The notes beneath the pieces are model-generated. The model saw only the letters and a program-made list of their open reading frames with translations. It ran no database searches and was not told the DNA's origin. A stretch of DNA of 64,000 bases from Schistocerca nitens (Eukaryota; Arthropoda; Insecta; Orthoptera; Acrididae): positions 175,480,178 to 175,544,177 of the forward strand of contig NC_064622.1 of the NCBI RefSeq assembly GCF_023898315.1, in the 5' to 3' direction. Below are positions 52,148 through 63,819 of the stretch, piece after piece. Positions within the stretch are counted from its first letter, which is position 1, and each line of letters opens with the position of its first letter. Made by a program: the position numbers and the translations under genes.

Positions 52148-53722
52148 CAAGTCTCTCTTCCTACACCCAACAGATGAAAAGGAAATGCTAAAAACAATAG
52201 GGGTGCTAAAATCAAAATGTTCCTCTGGTACTGACAACATACCAGACCATATCATTAAAAATGTGCACCCTTAGTAGTTAAGCCCATGGTAGACATATGC
52301 AATAGTTCACTCTCTCAGGGAATCTTCCCAGAAAGGCTAAAAATAGCTAAAGTGAAGCCATTGTTCAAAAAGGGTGAAAAAACAGATATAATAAATTATA
52401 GGCCAATCTCTCTACTACCTGTTTTTTCTAAAATAAATGAAAAAATCTTTTATAAAAGACTCGTAGATTTCATTGAAAAAAATAAACTTTTCTCAGCTAC
52501 ACAGCATGGTTTCCGAAAATGTAAATCCACTGAGACAGCTATTATTGATTTCCTAAATGAAGCTTTAAATGCATTAGATAAAAAAGAACACATAGCAGCA
52601 ATATTCCTAGATCTTTCAAAAGCATTTGACATCATTAACCATGGTCTTTTGCTTAGAAAGCTAGAAAATGTTGGTGTCAGAGGCCCAGCCTATAAATGGG
52701 TAAAGTCATATCTACAAAACAGACACCAAATAGTTGAAGTCTTGTACAAAGAAGGAAAAAATTAACTTCCTATCAATCAGAAAAACAGTGTGTTAAATAC
52801 GGTGTGCCGCAGGGTTCCGTACTGGGACCAATCCTGTTCTTGCTCTTTGTAAATGACCTGGAACCATCCAGCCCTACATTAAGTATGCCGATGATACAAA
52901 TATACTTATCAAAGGAAAGACCCATGAAGAGCTCCAAAATGAAATAAAAAAGAGCACTACACCTGTATCAAAATGGTTCGCAATGAACAACTTAATAATA
53001 AACACACATAAAACAAACACTATGCATCTACACACAGTGCAGAATAAACAGCCTTTAACTGCAACCATAGAACTGTTAGGCAAAATACTTGAAATTGTAA
53101 ATAGCACCAAATTTTTGGGAGTTTGGATCCAAGATGACCTAAGATGGCAGAAACACACACAACACCTATGTAGTAAATTAAATACCATTTGTTATAGTAT
53201 AAAAATTCTTGCTGGATGCACATCTATGCAAGCCATAAAAATGTGTACTATGCCCAAGCAGAATCATTACTAAGATATGATTTAATTTGCTGGGGAAATT
53301 CACCACCCAGCAAAAGCTGTTTTATTGCACAAAAAAGAATTTTAAGAGCCATGGAAGGCTTAGCACCTCGATCTTCATGCAAACCCTCATATAAAAAGCT
53401 TCATATTCTTCCATTACCATGCCTATATATCCTAGAAACAATAATGTTTATAAGAAAAATCGTAGATGAAAATAACAAGATTGCTCCAAAAAACCAAAAT
53501 ATCCATTCATACAACACAAGAAATAATCAAGATTTACATATGCAGTTTTCACATACAACACTAAAACAAAAAGGACCCTTGCAAGAAGGAAAAAAACTGT
53601 ATAACAAACTACCTGAAGAAATTAAGGCAATAACTGGCATGCATAAATTCAAAACTGCAGTGAGTGACTACTTGCTACAGAATTGTTACTATAGTGTTGA
53701 TGAATTTTTATCTACAATGTAA
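52148..53722 (+). pseudogene. LINE reverse transcriptase and post-RT domain
   Basis: SSGTDNIPDHIIKN, AKVKPLFKKGEKTDIINYRP, QHGFRKCKSTETAIIDFLN, AAIFLDLSKAFDIINH (first catalytic Asp), YGVPQGSVLGPILFLLF, KYADDTNIL (catalytic YADD near 52881-52901, in another frame), TKFLGVWIQDDLRWQKH, YDLICWGNSPPSKSCFIAQ, IHSYNTRNNQDLH and LYNKLPEEIKAITG. Frame changes near 52275, 52765, 52880 and 53200. The final frame ends at 53722. Confidence 0.85.
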
Positions 53723-54052
53723 ATATGTGAAAAATTTAAATAGTTTATACAATTAAGGCCAAAATAAGAAATGTGTACATTAGATTTATCTGTGTATTAT
53801 ATGTGGTCTATTACATATATGTGTGTGTCTGTATAATCAAGGCCAAAAGTATGCGATGTGTGTGTGTAAAATTTATTTGTGAAATGTTATTCCCATATGT
53901 TAGAGTTATATTGCTATATACTGAAAACCATACAACAGCTTTTTTCTGTTAAACTTTATTGCAAATTATTTGACTTGTCCTATATCATTATGTACCCCTG
54001 TACAGTATGTGATTTACAGGACCAATAAATATACGATACGATACAATACGAT

Positions 54053-55723
54053 ATAGTCTTTGGTTTGCCTTATGCACAACTTCATCTGTGAGATCCTTCC
54101 AGCTTAAGTTGTTCTAACAGTATTTCCTTGGTGTTTAGCTGAATTGACAACCTTTAGATTTGTATGATTTTTTGTGTAGCTCAAATTTAATTGTTTCTCT
54201 TTCATACTCACATGAATGCTCTCACATTTTTTTGTTATTTAGAGTAAATTGTTGTTTTTCTCACTATACAAATATCTTGTCTAAATTATTTTGCAATTGG
54301 TTTTGATCTTCTGCTGACTTTACTAGATGGTAAATGACAGCGTCATCTGCTAATGATAGAATCTGCTTAGATTATCTTCTAAATCATTTAGACACAAATA
54401 GATTACAAACAGCAGAGAGCCTTAGCACTTCCTTGGGGAAAGCCAGATATCACTTTTGTTTTACATGATGACTTTCCATTAGTTACTAAGAAGTGTGAAC
54501 TTTCTGACAGGAAATCACAAATCAAATTGCGCAACTGAGGCAATACTCCAAAGGCACACAGTGTGAGTAGAAGCCACTTGCGAGGCAGTGTCAAAAGGCC
54601 TATGGACATAAAGAAATATGGCATCTATTTGATATCCCCTGTTGGTAGCACTAATTACTTCATGTGAATAAGGAGCTAGTTGTTTTTCACGGGCACAATA
54701 GTTTTCTAAACCTCTGCTAACTGCAAGTTAGTAGACCATTTTCTTCGAGGTAATACATAATGTTCAATCATAGCCTACCTTCCAAAATTTTACTGCAAAC
54801 CAATGTAAGTTACGGGTCTATAATTCAGCAGAATACTTCATTTTCCTTTCTTGAGTATTGGTGTAATCTGTGCAATTTTCCAATCTTTAGATACAGATTT
54901 TATGTCAAGTGAGAAGTTGTACATGATTGCTAACTATGGAGATATTATATCAGCATACTCTGAAAGGCATCTAATTGGTACACAATAACAGCCAGAAGAC
55001 TTGGCTTTATTAAGTAATCTAAGCTTCTTTGCTACATTAGAGACTTCTGCTTCTAAGTTATTCTTGTTGGTAGCTGTTCTTTATTTAAATTTTGGAATAT
55101 TTACTTCTCCTTCTTTCATGAAGGAGTGAACCGTGTTTAATAATTCCACTTTAGTGGAACTGTCACCAACAACATTACTGTTGCCACCAAAAAGTGAATG
55201 TATTGTTTGTATCTTGTGACTGGTGTACTTTTCATATGACTAGAATGTCATTGAATTTTCTGTCAGATTGTCAGAGTCTTTTGTTGTGGAAACTATTAAA
55301 AACATCTTGCATTGAAGTCCACACTGAGTTTCAGGCTTCAGCAAAACACTGCCAATTTGGATATCTTGTGTTCTTTAAAATTTGGTATGCTTTATTCTTT
55401 GCTTTTACAACAGTGTTCTGACCTGTTTTGTGTACTGTAGGGGATCAGTTCCATCTCTTATTAAATTATATGGTATAAATCTATTAGTTGTTATCAATAC
55501 TATTTCCTTGAATTTAAGCCACATCTGGGATATGCCTACATAATTAGTTTGGTAGGACTGGAGTCTGTCTCTTAGGAAGGTGTCAAGCAAATTTTTATCT
55601 GCTTTTTAAGCAGATACATATTGCATTTATTTTTGGTGGGTTTGGATGTTGTTATGTTCAGTCTTGCTACCATTACTTTGTAGTAACTAATACCTGTATC
55701 CATTGGGATGCTCTTATTTGCTC
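54053..55723 (-). mobile_element. old LINE copy, continuation (RT and upstream)
   Basis: Continues 49773-50056: TCTTTGGTTTGCCTTATGCAC parallels 12492 onward, and CTTAGCACTTCCTTGGGGAA... parallels the RT box at 12830. It extends farther upstream than the copy at 11985-13310, to about 55723, through EN-RT linker sequence (minus-strand frame 55590-55405: VGISQMWLKFKEIVLITTN). About 100 bp present in the other copy (equivalent to 12393-12487) are missing at the insertion joint. Confidence 0.75.
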
Positions 55724-56124
55724 AGGTAAAATGCTAGACTCTACTATGAACAAGTAGCAAGCATGCAAGGTCCTCATGAAAAATACTTTAAGAATAAAGC
55801 CATTCTAATCTGAATCATTAGTAAAGAAGAAATAGTTTAACTGCTAGAAATATGATTTAGCTGTCAGAATAGTTGGATGCAACAGCATTTCTCTCTCGCA
55901 TAAATAAATAATTTTGGGAAGTATAAGAAATTTCATCTTCTGCATATTGGATGCAAAGCAAATCATGAAATTGTCACTAGGATGGCATAAAATGAAACTT
56001 AGGAGAACATTGCACAAAGTCTTCAATAATAGCTACTACATAATCCTGTCTAGTGTTTTTAACGATACGACCAAAAGCAATTTTGATCTTATAATATGGT
56101 TTTCAGTGGAACTTGATTGAAAAT
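55724..56124. other. unassigned stretch
   Basis: No gene or repeat recognised. Confidence 0.4.
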
Positions 56125-56345
56125 GGAAATAAGGTATCATCCAGCCATTATAAGTTTTGTGATGGGAGCTGCTACTTTACAGTCAAGTAGTTCCTCAATT
56201 GGCCTCTCAAAGGCTGAGTGTGCTCCACTTTCCAACATTACTTGGGAAACCTGGACAGTCATCCATCCAAGGGCTAGCCAAGCCCAGCAGCACTTAACTT
56301 CAGTGATCTGATGGGAACCGGTGTTAGCGCTGGTACGATGGTCCC
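56125..56345 (-). mobile_element. 5S rRNA-derived SINE
   Basis: On the minus strand, 56340-56230 reads ACACCGGTTCCCATCAGATC, ACTGAAGTTAAG and CTTGGATGGATGACTG, the 5S rRNA sequence including the A-box (GAAGTTAAG) and C-box (GGATGGGTGAC, here GGATGGATGAC) of its internal pol III promoter. This is followed by a non-5S body (AGCACACTCAGCCTTTGAGA, GAGGAACTACTTGACTG). The head-plus-body structure marks a SINE3-type element, not an rRNA gene. I recall this family from grasshopper genomes. Confidence 0.85.
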
Positions 56346-58130
56346 TGTAAACAGACTCATTGTAACATCTTGTTTGGTCCACAACACTTACAAACTTCTT
56401 TCTCTCATTACAATCAGACAAAGGCTTATTTGCTGTCTTTTAGTGTTTCATGGTGAGGATACCCTTTTCATTTCAAACCACATATTTTTCTCCACTCTTG
56501 CCTCAATGGCTGCCTCACGACAAATATATCTCTTTATCAAAGGTCACTGTAGGTAACACTAATTAAGTTTCTTTATCTCTCATTACTTTAGCCTGAAGGT
56601 GATATATTTTCATGAAACTGACATATTACTACAGCAAAATTGGTTTTAGTTATACATTACATTAAACAAGAAGCTTTAAATTTTGCCCCAACATTTACAT
56701 AAATGAAACTGGGTTCATTAGAACTCAACAATTTTCATCCACTGCTGCTACGTTACTTAATGCATCCTAAATTTTACAAGCCATACAGCTGGAGATAATT
56801 ATATAATTATTTACACAAATTTCATCATTGCTAAATTCAAATGCAGGTAAGTCATTTTGTAGACATAGTACTGGAATAACATTGTTATCCATACTCTGAC
56901 ATGCTAATAGTATACATTAATTAACAAAATTTTAATTCTCGAAATAACACTTCTTCATGTACTCTAGACTGAAAATAGTAGATGATTACCTTTTCCTTGT
57001 AATCTATCAATAGGATAGTTATGGAAAGAAGTGATTCGAGAAAAGAATAACAAAATCATCCAACTGGGAAAGACACTATTTACCAGATAGTGTGTTCAGA
57101 GAACTCCTTACCTATTCATGAATTCACAGTTTTTCTGACCCCCTGCTTCTCCATCTAGTTCTGCAACACTGGCTGAAACTCCACGTTTACTTTTCCAACA
57201 TTTGCTAGCCCAATGTAATGCACAACAAAATCTTTGAACATTTTGCAATCAATAAACAGAATCCACTAAATACTACATTTACAGTGGAAATTGCTGCTTG
57301 TGGATCTACAAAGAAAACTTCTTTTCACGTACCAATTTATAGCCAATTTAAAAAATTATATATGCTTTCAGTATGGCAGATTTACCAACAGTCTTGTTTA
57401 CATTGTCAGATTCCACTTATCAATCCTTTCTTTTCCTGTCCTGTGCACATTTCATCATTCCATCACCTGCATTAACATTTACTAATTGGTTTTCATTTTC
57501 CTTATTGTTATCAATTAAACAACTTCTGTATATGTCTTCAACAAGATCATTAACGTTTTTGATATTTTCATTCCTTACTTGAAGACAATTCGTCTCAACA
57601 TCACTCAGATACAGTTACTCACAAATCACTTACATTGCTATTAATTACAAAAGTTTTTTATTCCTTTCCAAACTGGTTTTCATTCACACTGTCATCTCTT
57701 TATCTAGGATATCATTCATTAAATGTGTACATTCCAGTTCAACATTATCAAATGTACCACTACTTGCACTAATGGGTTTTTGATCTACCCCCAGATTTTC
57801 AATATCGCCAGTATCTCTTTGCTTTGTGCCAGAGATCAGTTCATTATCTTTATTCACAACAGACTTAATCTACTTCTGTTACTTTAGTCTGACACAAATT
57901 AACAAAATTAACTTCTATCTCCTTATTACAATGATTTTCATTTTTGTTTTCTAATTTAGATTCCAAATTTTCCTCTACATTTTGGGTTTTGGTTTCTATA
58001 GAAACTTGCATTGATCCTAATACATTGCCTGCTTTGCAGTGAAATGACACTCTATCTTGAATCACTTCTGTTTTTTTTGTCAGAAATAGTATTTACAGTT
58101 AATAAAATATTCTGTATTGTTATGCCATGG
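56346..58130. other. unassigned, possibly gag region of the gypsy element on the minus strand
   Basis: AT-rich. The minus-strand frame 58065-57865 (Glu/Lys/Asn-rich, ENLESKLENKNENHCNKEIE) and nearby sequence resemble the low-complexity upstream part of the gypsy element in composition and strand only. If correct, the gypsy element extends this far right with the LINE and Penelope blocks as insertions. Confidence 0.25.
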
Positions 58131-58134
58131 TTTA

Positions 58135-59130
58135 ATGGCTTTCACATTAAAATACAGAATTTTGTTGCCATCTGCAGAGGACATTTTGATGGGGGATCAT
58201 TTTGTCTTTGAGTGTCCAATTCACACCCTGCTAGCTACTGACTGCAGCAAAATTCTGTTTACACATCCTCCCGTGCAGTGACATGATGCTACATACTTTG
58301 AATAGTTGAGCGCACTTGGCCATTGTCAGTTGCTTTTGTCCACTGTTGCTATCCACTACAGTGGAGGACTGGTACACATCTTTGGTACTGGGATCCAGAT
58401 GTCATTCAATTTCATGCCACCTTCCTTCCTATTGAAATTCCTGGGGTGTTTCATAATCTCAGGGTCTCTCTGTATAGCTTTTGATAGTACCTGTTTGTGG
58501 TTTCCAGTACATGAGTCCTATCAAAATGAATGTGGTGGTCTCCTGACTGCAATGTGTGTTCCACAACAGCTGATCTGTCAGTCTCCCCCCTTCTGCAGTT
58601 GCCCTTGTGCTCTTCTACATGTTTTTGATCATTATTTTTGTAGCACCCACATTCACCTCCCAACAACTACAAAGAATCTTATAAATTCCTGCATTTTCCA
58701 GTGGTTTGTTAGCATCCTTGGCAATTTTTTTCTGTTTGGTCAGTACTATCCTTATGAGAAGCAGGAAAACTTTTGATTTCACAGGTGCTTGTACATTTCT
58801 ATGCTCTCTGTGGTGCAGTCTTAACACTCTTTTTTTTTCCCTCAGCAGATGTATAACCATAATTGAGCAATGCATTGGTGACATGTTTTAATTTAAGCAG
58901 CTCTGGTTCACAGGTGCTCCTTGCTGTGTCTATTAAGATTTTTGTGATGCCTCGCTTTTGTTGTGGGTGGAGGTTCAAAGCCCATGTGTGTGGGTTTCCA
59001 GTAAACTGTGTGGCCTGAACTACCATATTCTTTCTTGAAAACTAGTTAGTTTTGATGTGATGTGATATTGTATTTTACTGTGGTTCCACTCAGTGAAGTG
59101 TTGCAACAGCTTAATTGAATTTTTTCTCCC
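58135..59130 (-). mobile_element. Penelope-like 3' half, GIY-YIG endonuclease (inverted copy 1)
   Basis: Minus-strand blocks: ALNLHPQQKRGITKILID and EPELLKLKHVTNALLNYGY (near 58960-58850), KPLENAGIYKILCSC (the GIY block, near 58690), VEEHKGNCRRGETDRSAVVE and HHIHFDRTHVLETTNRYY (near 58600-58490), then the 3' end near 58140 with ATGTCCTCTGCAGATGGCAAC. Frame changes break it. It faces away from the second copy at 59150-60410. Confidence 0.8.
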
Positions 59131-59149
59131 GATATTACATAACTATTTC

Positions 59150-60410
59150 AATATTGCCTCATGGCCACTGAGCTCTATGAACAGATGGGTGGTGTGGCTA
59201 TTGGGAGCCCCTTAAGCATTGTTTCTTCATGGAAATATTTGAGGAGCTGACACTGGAAACTGGCAAAACAAAACAAAAACAAAATTACACAAAATATTTG
59301 ATTCTGCTACATAGGTAGCAGGCTTGGCAGAGAGGAAGTAGGTCATTTTCACAAACATCTCAACAGGATTATTCCACAGATTCAGTTTACCATGGAAGAG
59401 GAGGATTTTCTTGATGTGCTAGTTTTCAGGAAAGAAGATGGTAGCTTTGCTACACAGCTTAATGAAAACCCACACACACAGATCATTACCTAGACCGAGA
59501 TCTGAACCACAACAAATAACAACCTTAAAAACGTTGGCAGATACAACAAGGAATATCTGTAAACCAAAGCTGTTTTTTATCCAGAATGTAAACATATCAC
59601 CAGTGCATTGCTCAGAAATGGTTATTCATTCACTGAGGTAAAAAGTGCATGAAGACCACTACACAAAAATCTTAGCCATGCACTAGTAGTGCCTGTGAAA
59701 TTGAAAATTTTCTTGTCTTTCATTACGGATGTTACTGACCACACGGGAAAAATCTAGAAAGAGCTGAACATTGCAATAATCTGTAAACCCCACTCCAGAA
59801 CATAAATGATCACCTAAAATTTGCCAAGGATGCTAGCAAACCACTGGAAATTGTTGGAATTTATAGGATCCTGTCTAGTTGTTGGGAGGTGAATGTGTGT
59901 GCTACAAAAATAATTATCAAGAAACATGTAGAAGAGCACAAGGGCATCTGTAGAAGGGGGGAGACTGACAGATCAGCTGTTGTGGAACATGCTTTGCAGC
60001 CAGTAGACCACCACATTCATCTTGGTAGGACTCAAGTACTGCCAGCCACAAGCAGGTACCATCAAAAACTGTGAAGAGAGGCCACACAGATTGTTAAATA
60101 CCCGAGGAATTTCAATAGGAAGGTGGAGGGCATGAAATTGAATGAGATCTGGATCCTAATGCTGAAGAAAATGTATACTGTTCTTCCACAATGGGATGAT
60201 AGCAACAGAGGATGATGGCAACTGACAACAGCCAGTTGCATTTGGGTGTTAAAAGCATGTGACATGATGCCACTGTGTGGGAGCATGCATAAACAGAATT
60301 TTGCTGCAGTCAGTAGTGAGCCAAGATGTAAAATGGACACTCAAACAAGCTATGATTCTCCTTGAAAATGTCCTCTGCAGATGGGGATGAAATGTTAGGT
60401 TCCAATGTGA
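59150..60410 (+). mobile_element. Penelope-like RT end and GIY-YIG endonuclease (inverted copy 2)
   Basis: Starts in the RT with MGGVAIGSPLS (near 59186), passes a poorly preserved RT tail, then NHNKQQP-like sequence, EIVGIYRILSSCWEVNV (GIY block, near 59850), VEEHKGICRRGETDRSAVVE, HHIHLGRTQVLPATSRYH (near 60015) and YPRNFNRKVEGMKLNEIW, ending near 60410 with ATGTCCTCTGCAGATGGGG. It shares its whole 3' half with copy 1 in inverse orientation. Confidence 0.8.
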
Positions 60411-61616
60411 AATCCATTCAACTGCAGCATAACAGCTTGGAGTATTTTAATCATTGTTACCTTTCTGGCCATGAAGGTTTACATTTGACAATATTATTGC
60501 TTATATCTGATTCTTACATACCAAAACTTATTTTGATACTACTTTTAATCTCACTACATAATTGTCAATGTCACTTTTTGAATTTGTCGTAAATAGTTTT
60601 TCCACTAAATCCACTATCAGTCCCCACTAACTCTCAATAGTTCAATATGATTCATACTCCTCATTGCTCATTGCACTGTTTTGCACTTTCTTGACATCCA
60701 TCTTATCAGTGTCTAATGAACTCTTAATGACAAATACATCTACCTTTAGTTTCTTTTATGCTACTTGCCACCTTGCCACCATCATCTCACCAACTGTTGT
60801 CTGATCACCAGCTCTTGCAATTCATTAGTATTTCTTCATCAAGCTGGTTCATTTAAGTCTGAACTAACATTCAGTTCCTCATTGGTTGATGCTTAACAAG
60901 TATGGTACTGCATTCTTGATATCCTATTGGCAGGAAACACCTTAAAAATGCATCTATTTCCTAATTTTTCCATTTGTTGTGTTCCAAATATGCATTTTTA
61001 CTCACATCTTTCTATGTCATCTGTAGAATGTCCAGTTAACTTTGTCTTTGCTATTAATACTCTGTGAACTGTTATCACAATTATGTCCAGTTTTCTTTAT
61101 CTTTTGTAACTACTGTGCCACATGACATTTGATTTATAAACTGTCCACTTTCTCAAATAAGAACAGTTTATGCACCTTATCACCTTCAACTGAGTTTCTA
61201 GTTCAGTATTTGATTGGCACTGACCCTAAATAGTTCTCGGCAATGTCATTTTAAATAATCTCAGTATTGTGAGTTCTTTTACTGTGCTGTCTTTGCAGTC
61301 ATCTCCAAAACCATGGGACACCAAATGTAAATCTACCAACTTGTGATTCATTGAGATGCACTCATTGTCTAATCAGTGAAAATTCATCATATTGCTGTAA
61401 ACTCGTTTTATTATAGATTCTCAAATAATGGATGCAACACAGCATTTAAATTACTTTCACTGTTTTGCACATTTATTAACATATGAAGCTACATGATGGA
61501 CACTCTCAGTTTTCAAATAAAATTACAACCATAGGTAGTCCCCTACAGTAACTGCTGAAACAGTCCGACAGTGGTTCAGTGACCAGAGTGCACTTTCACG
61601 TATGATTTCTCACAGT
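60411..61616. other. unassigned AT-rich stretch
   Basis: No gene or repeat recognised. Stops are dense in all frames. Confidence 0.4.
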
Positions 61617-61885
61617 TGAACAATGGAAACTCCAGGTAGGAATATCAACAATTTAAGATTAGATAGATTGCTACTTACCATAAAGATAACACACTAAGTT
61701 GCAGATAGGCACAATAAAAGATGCTTATACATACAAATTCTGGCACAAGCTGCTGGAGATGGAGGTAATGTGTGTGAGATGTGTACTACCTCATGTGAAT
61801 GAATGATGTGTGTTTCTCTTTCTCTGACAAAGGCTGTGGTGAAAAGTGTATGTGTAACTGTCTTTTATTGTGGCTACCTGTGATT
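61617..61885 (-). mobile_element. SINE-like element (same family as 4942-5191)
   Basis: On the minus strand the family's 3' end lies at the left (GAACAATGGAAACTCCAGG on the plus strand). It runs through the GATTGCTACTTACCATAAAG block (reverse of TATGGTGAGTAGCAACTTT) and GCAGATAGGCACAATAAAAG, to the GT-rich region at 61770-61830. I did not find a clean target duplication. Confidence 0.6.
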
Positions 61886-62600
61886 CTGATAGTTGAATAC
61901 TCCAAAATTGTTACCCAATTACACAACCACTGGACTGAGTAAGTTTTACAACTGATGTTACTGTGCAGAAATGTAAGTCATTAATACAGACAAAATAATT
62001 TTTAATATAAACAGGCAGTAATCTTGAAGCCTTGTACAGTTGGTGGATAGGAACGAAGAGACCTTTTACCAAACAGGTCCCCTAAAGATGCAGCATGATG
62101 TTCATACAGAGATTTTAATCATAGTAATGCACAAGTTTTAGTTGGATGGTAGCAGAACACTGATTTTTTATATGGGTTGTGGTATTTATAAACTAGCATA
62201 AAGATATTCTGGAAAATATATATTTGTTTGTAGAACTGGTAGGTTGAAATTTACTGGAATGTATGAGCTATATATTGTGGCAGTATAGGTAGCTAGTTAA
62301 TAAAGTAGAAAAGTTTACAGAACTATTTTGTATATCAGTGCTGTGAATGACCAATTTACGAGTAAAGTTGCCATATTTTAAATCACACAGATTCTTAATT
62401 AGCAACTTAATTAATAAATGAAGGGTGTCATCCAGTCCAGAAAATTTAGGGCAATGAAAGTATAGTGGTAAACTTGGTAATTAAAGAGGGTTTAATGGCA
62501 CAAAAGGCAACAGCAATTGTGGGTGGATGCAAATTTCAGTACGAATTATCTGATAAGGTTATTAGTTTTAGGAAAATTAAAGCACATTATTATTAAGCTT
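61886..62600. other. unassigned AT-rich stretch
   Basis: No gene or repeat recognised. Confidence 0.4.
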
Positions 62601-62622
62601 GCATTCATAGTTTTCCAATGGT

Positions 62623-62860
62623 ATGTGTGTCACAGGCATCTTCTATTTCATTATTACCAGGGCTACTTGTCAAACCAGCCATGTCATCTATAAACTAAGC
62701 TGCAACCACTGTGCTGCTTTCTATGTTGGCATGACGACTAACAAGCTGTATGATTACATTAATGGCCACTGCCCTACTCAGGCCAAGAGACAGCTGGGCC
62801 ACTCTTTGATGAACAAGCTGGCCAACATGACATCCTCTACTTCAATGACTGCATCATAGT
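62623..62860 (+). pseudogene. GIY-YIG endonuclease fragment of a Penelope-like element
   Basis: A 78-codon frame reads TCQTSHVIYKLSCNHCAAFY then VGMTTNKLYDYINGH, the (V/I)Y...C..C...(Y/F)VGxTxxxLxxRxNGH pattern of the GIY-YIG domain in Penelope-like retroelements. The catalytic Arg (LxxRxNGH) is Tyr here (LYDYINGH). No RT is nearby, so it is an isolated fragment. Confidence 0.65.
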
Positions 62861-63434
62861 CTGCACCATCTGGATACTTCCCAGCAACACCAACTTTTTT
62901 GAACTGTGCAGGTGGAAACTCTCCCTGCAACATATACTTTACCCCGTATCCTCATCCTTCGGTAGACACTGTCCTCCAGCTACCTGTCCCCTTCCCTGCT
63001 CTCACTCCAGCACTACATATGCCTTCTATTCTGACAATTCTTTGCTACTCTCCTCTTCCATTTCTGCTCTTCCCCCCACCCTCCCCCTCTCCAGCACAGG
63101 CTCCTGACTGTGCCTCGCAACCCTATCTTGTCTCCTCTGCATCCCTGCATGTACTCTCACAGGCAACACTTCTTATCCTACCATTACCCAACTATCCCTC
63201 TCACTCCCTGCCCTATGCCTCCTCTTTACCCCCAGCACCCACTCCATATTGCTGCTCATGTCAGACACAGGGACAGTCAGGACACAGCAGCTGGAGACAG
63301 TGGTCATGTGTGTGTTAGTTGTTCTTATGTGTGTGTTTTCTATTTATGAAGAAGAACATTTTTGTCCAAAAGCTTAAATGTTTAGTAGTCTTTTCATTGT
63401 GCCTGTCTGCAGCTCACTGCCCTCCTTGTCTGGA
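62861..63434 (+). mobile_element. C-rich repeat followed by SINE-like 3' part
   Basis: 62861-63280 is pyrimidine-rich (CCTCATCC..., CCCCACCCTCCCCCTC) and gives a Pro/Ser-rich open frame (62899-63318) that I take as compositional. 63290-63430 matches the SINE-like family: GTGTGTGTTAGTTG, AAGAAGAACATTTTTGTCC, AAAGCTTAAATG and CATTGTGCCTGTCTGCAGC. Confidence 0.45.
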
Positions 63435-63819
63435 GGGGGGGGGGGGTAGTAGTTTATCCCTTTGGTAATACTATTTACTTTACTTTTAATTGACTTCAAA
63501 TTATGATGAAGAATAGATAATCCTGAACAAATTTCTCAGGTGTTTGTGCTCTCCAGTGTGATACATCCTATCTTTCATTATAATGTTGAAGAAATCACCA
63601 AGCTAGTTGAGATACTTTTCAGGGAGTGGAGCCTATTGTCAATTCAAAGTGCTTTAGGTGGTAGCATACCAGCCCAATGTGGCATTGAATCATGGCGTGA
63701 CTACAACAATGGGTATTACAAAAAGTCACTGTAGCTTAAAGAATTATTGACAAACTGTAAATAAACTATTGTTTTTCCATCATTGTGTTAGTGAATAGCT
63801 AATGATAAATACTCTTATC
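63435..63819. other. unassigned, begins with a G12 run
   Basis: G run at 63435-63446. The 64-codon frame 63540-63734 shows no domain I recognise. Confidence 0.4.

Larger units (their letters stand above)
50060..54052 (+). mobile_element. CR1-like LINE (4 kb) nested in the older LINE
   Basis: Plus-strand order: ORF1 with an SGNH/GDSL-type domain (50060-50745), AP endonuclease (50860-51500), linker, RT (52148-53180) and post-RT domain (53216-53722), then a 300-bp 3' UTR and a short tail of ATACG-type repeats (54027-54052). Frames are broken at only a few places, so it is younger than its host LINE. An esterase-type ORF1 plus this RT suggests the CR1 group. The 5' boundary is inferred from the end of the host match. 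Confidence 0.83.

Noticed and set aside
56230-56340. A 5S rRNA gene
   Set aside because: The 5S similarity is incomplete, mutated in the C-box, and fused to a non-5S body. It is a SINE head.
62899-63318. A 139-codon Pro/Ser-rich frame
   Set aside because: The sequence is a pyrimidine-rich repeat. Composition alone explains the open frame and no domain is visible.
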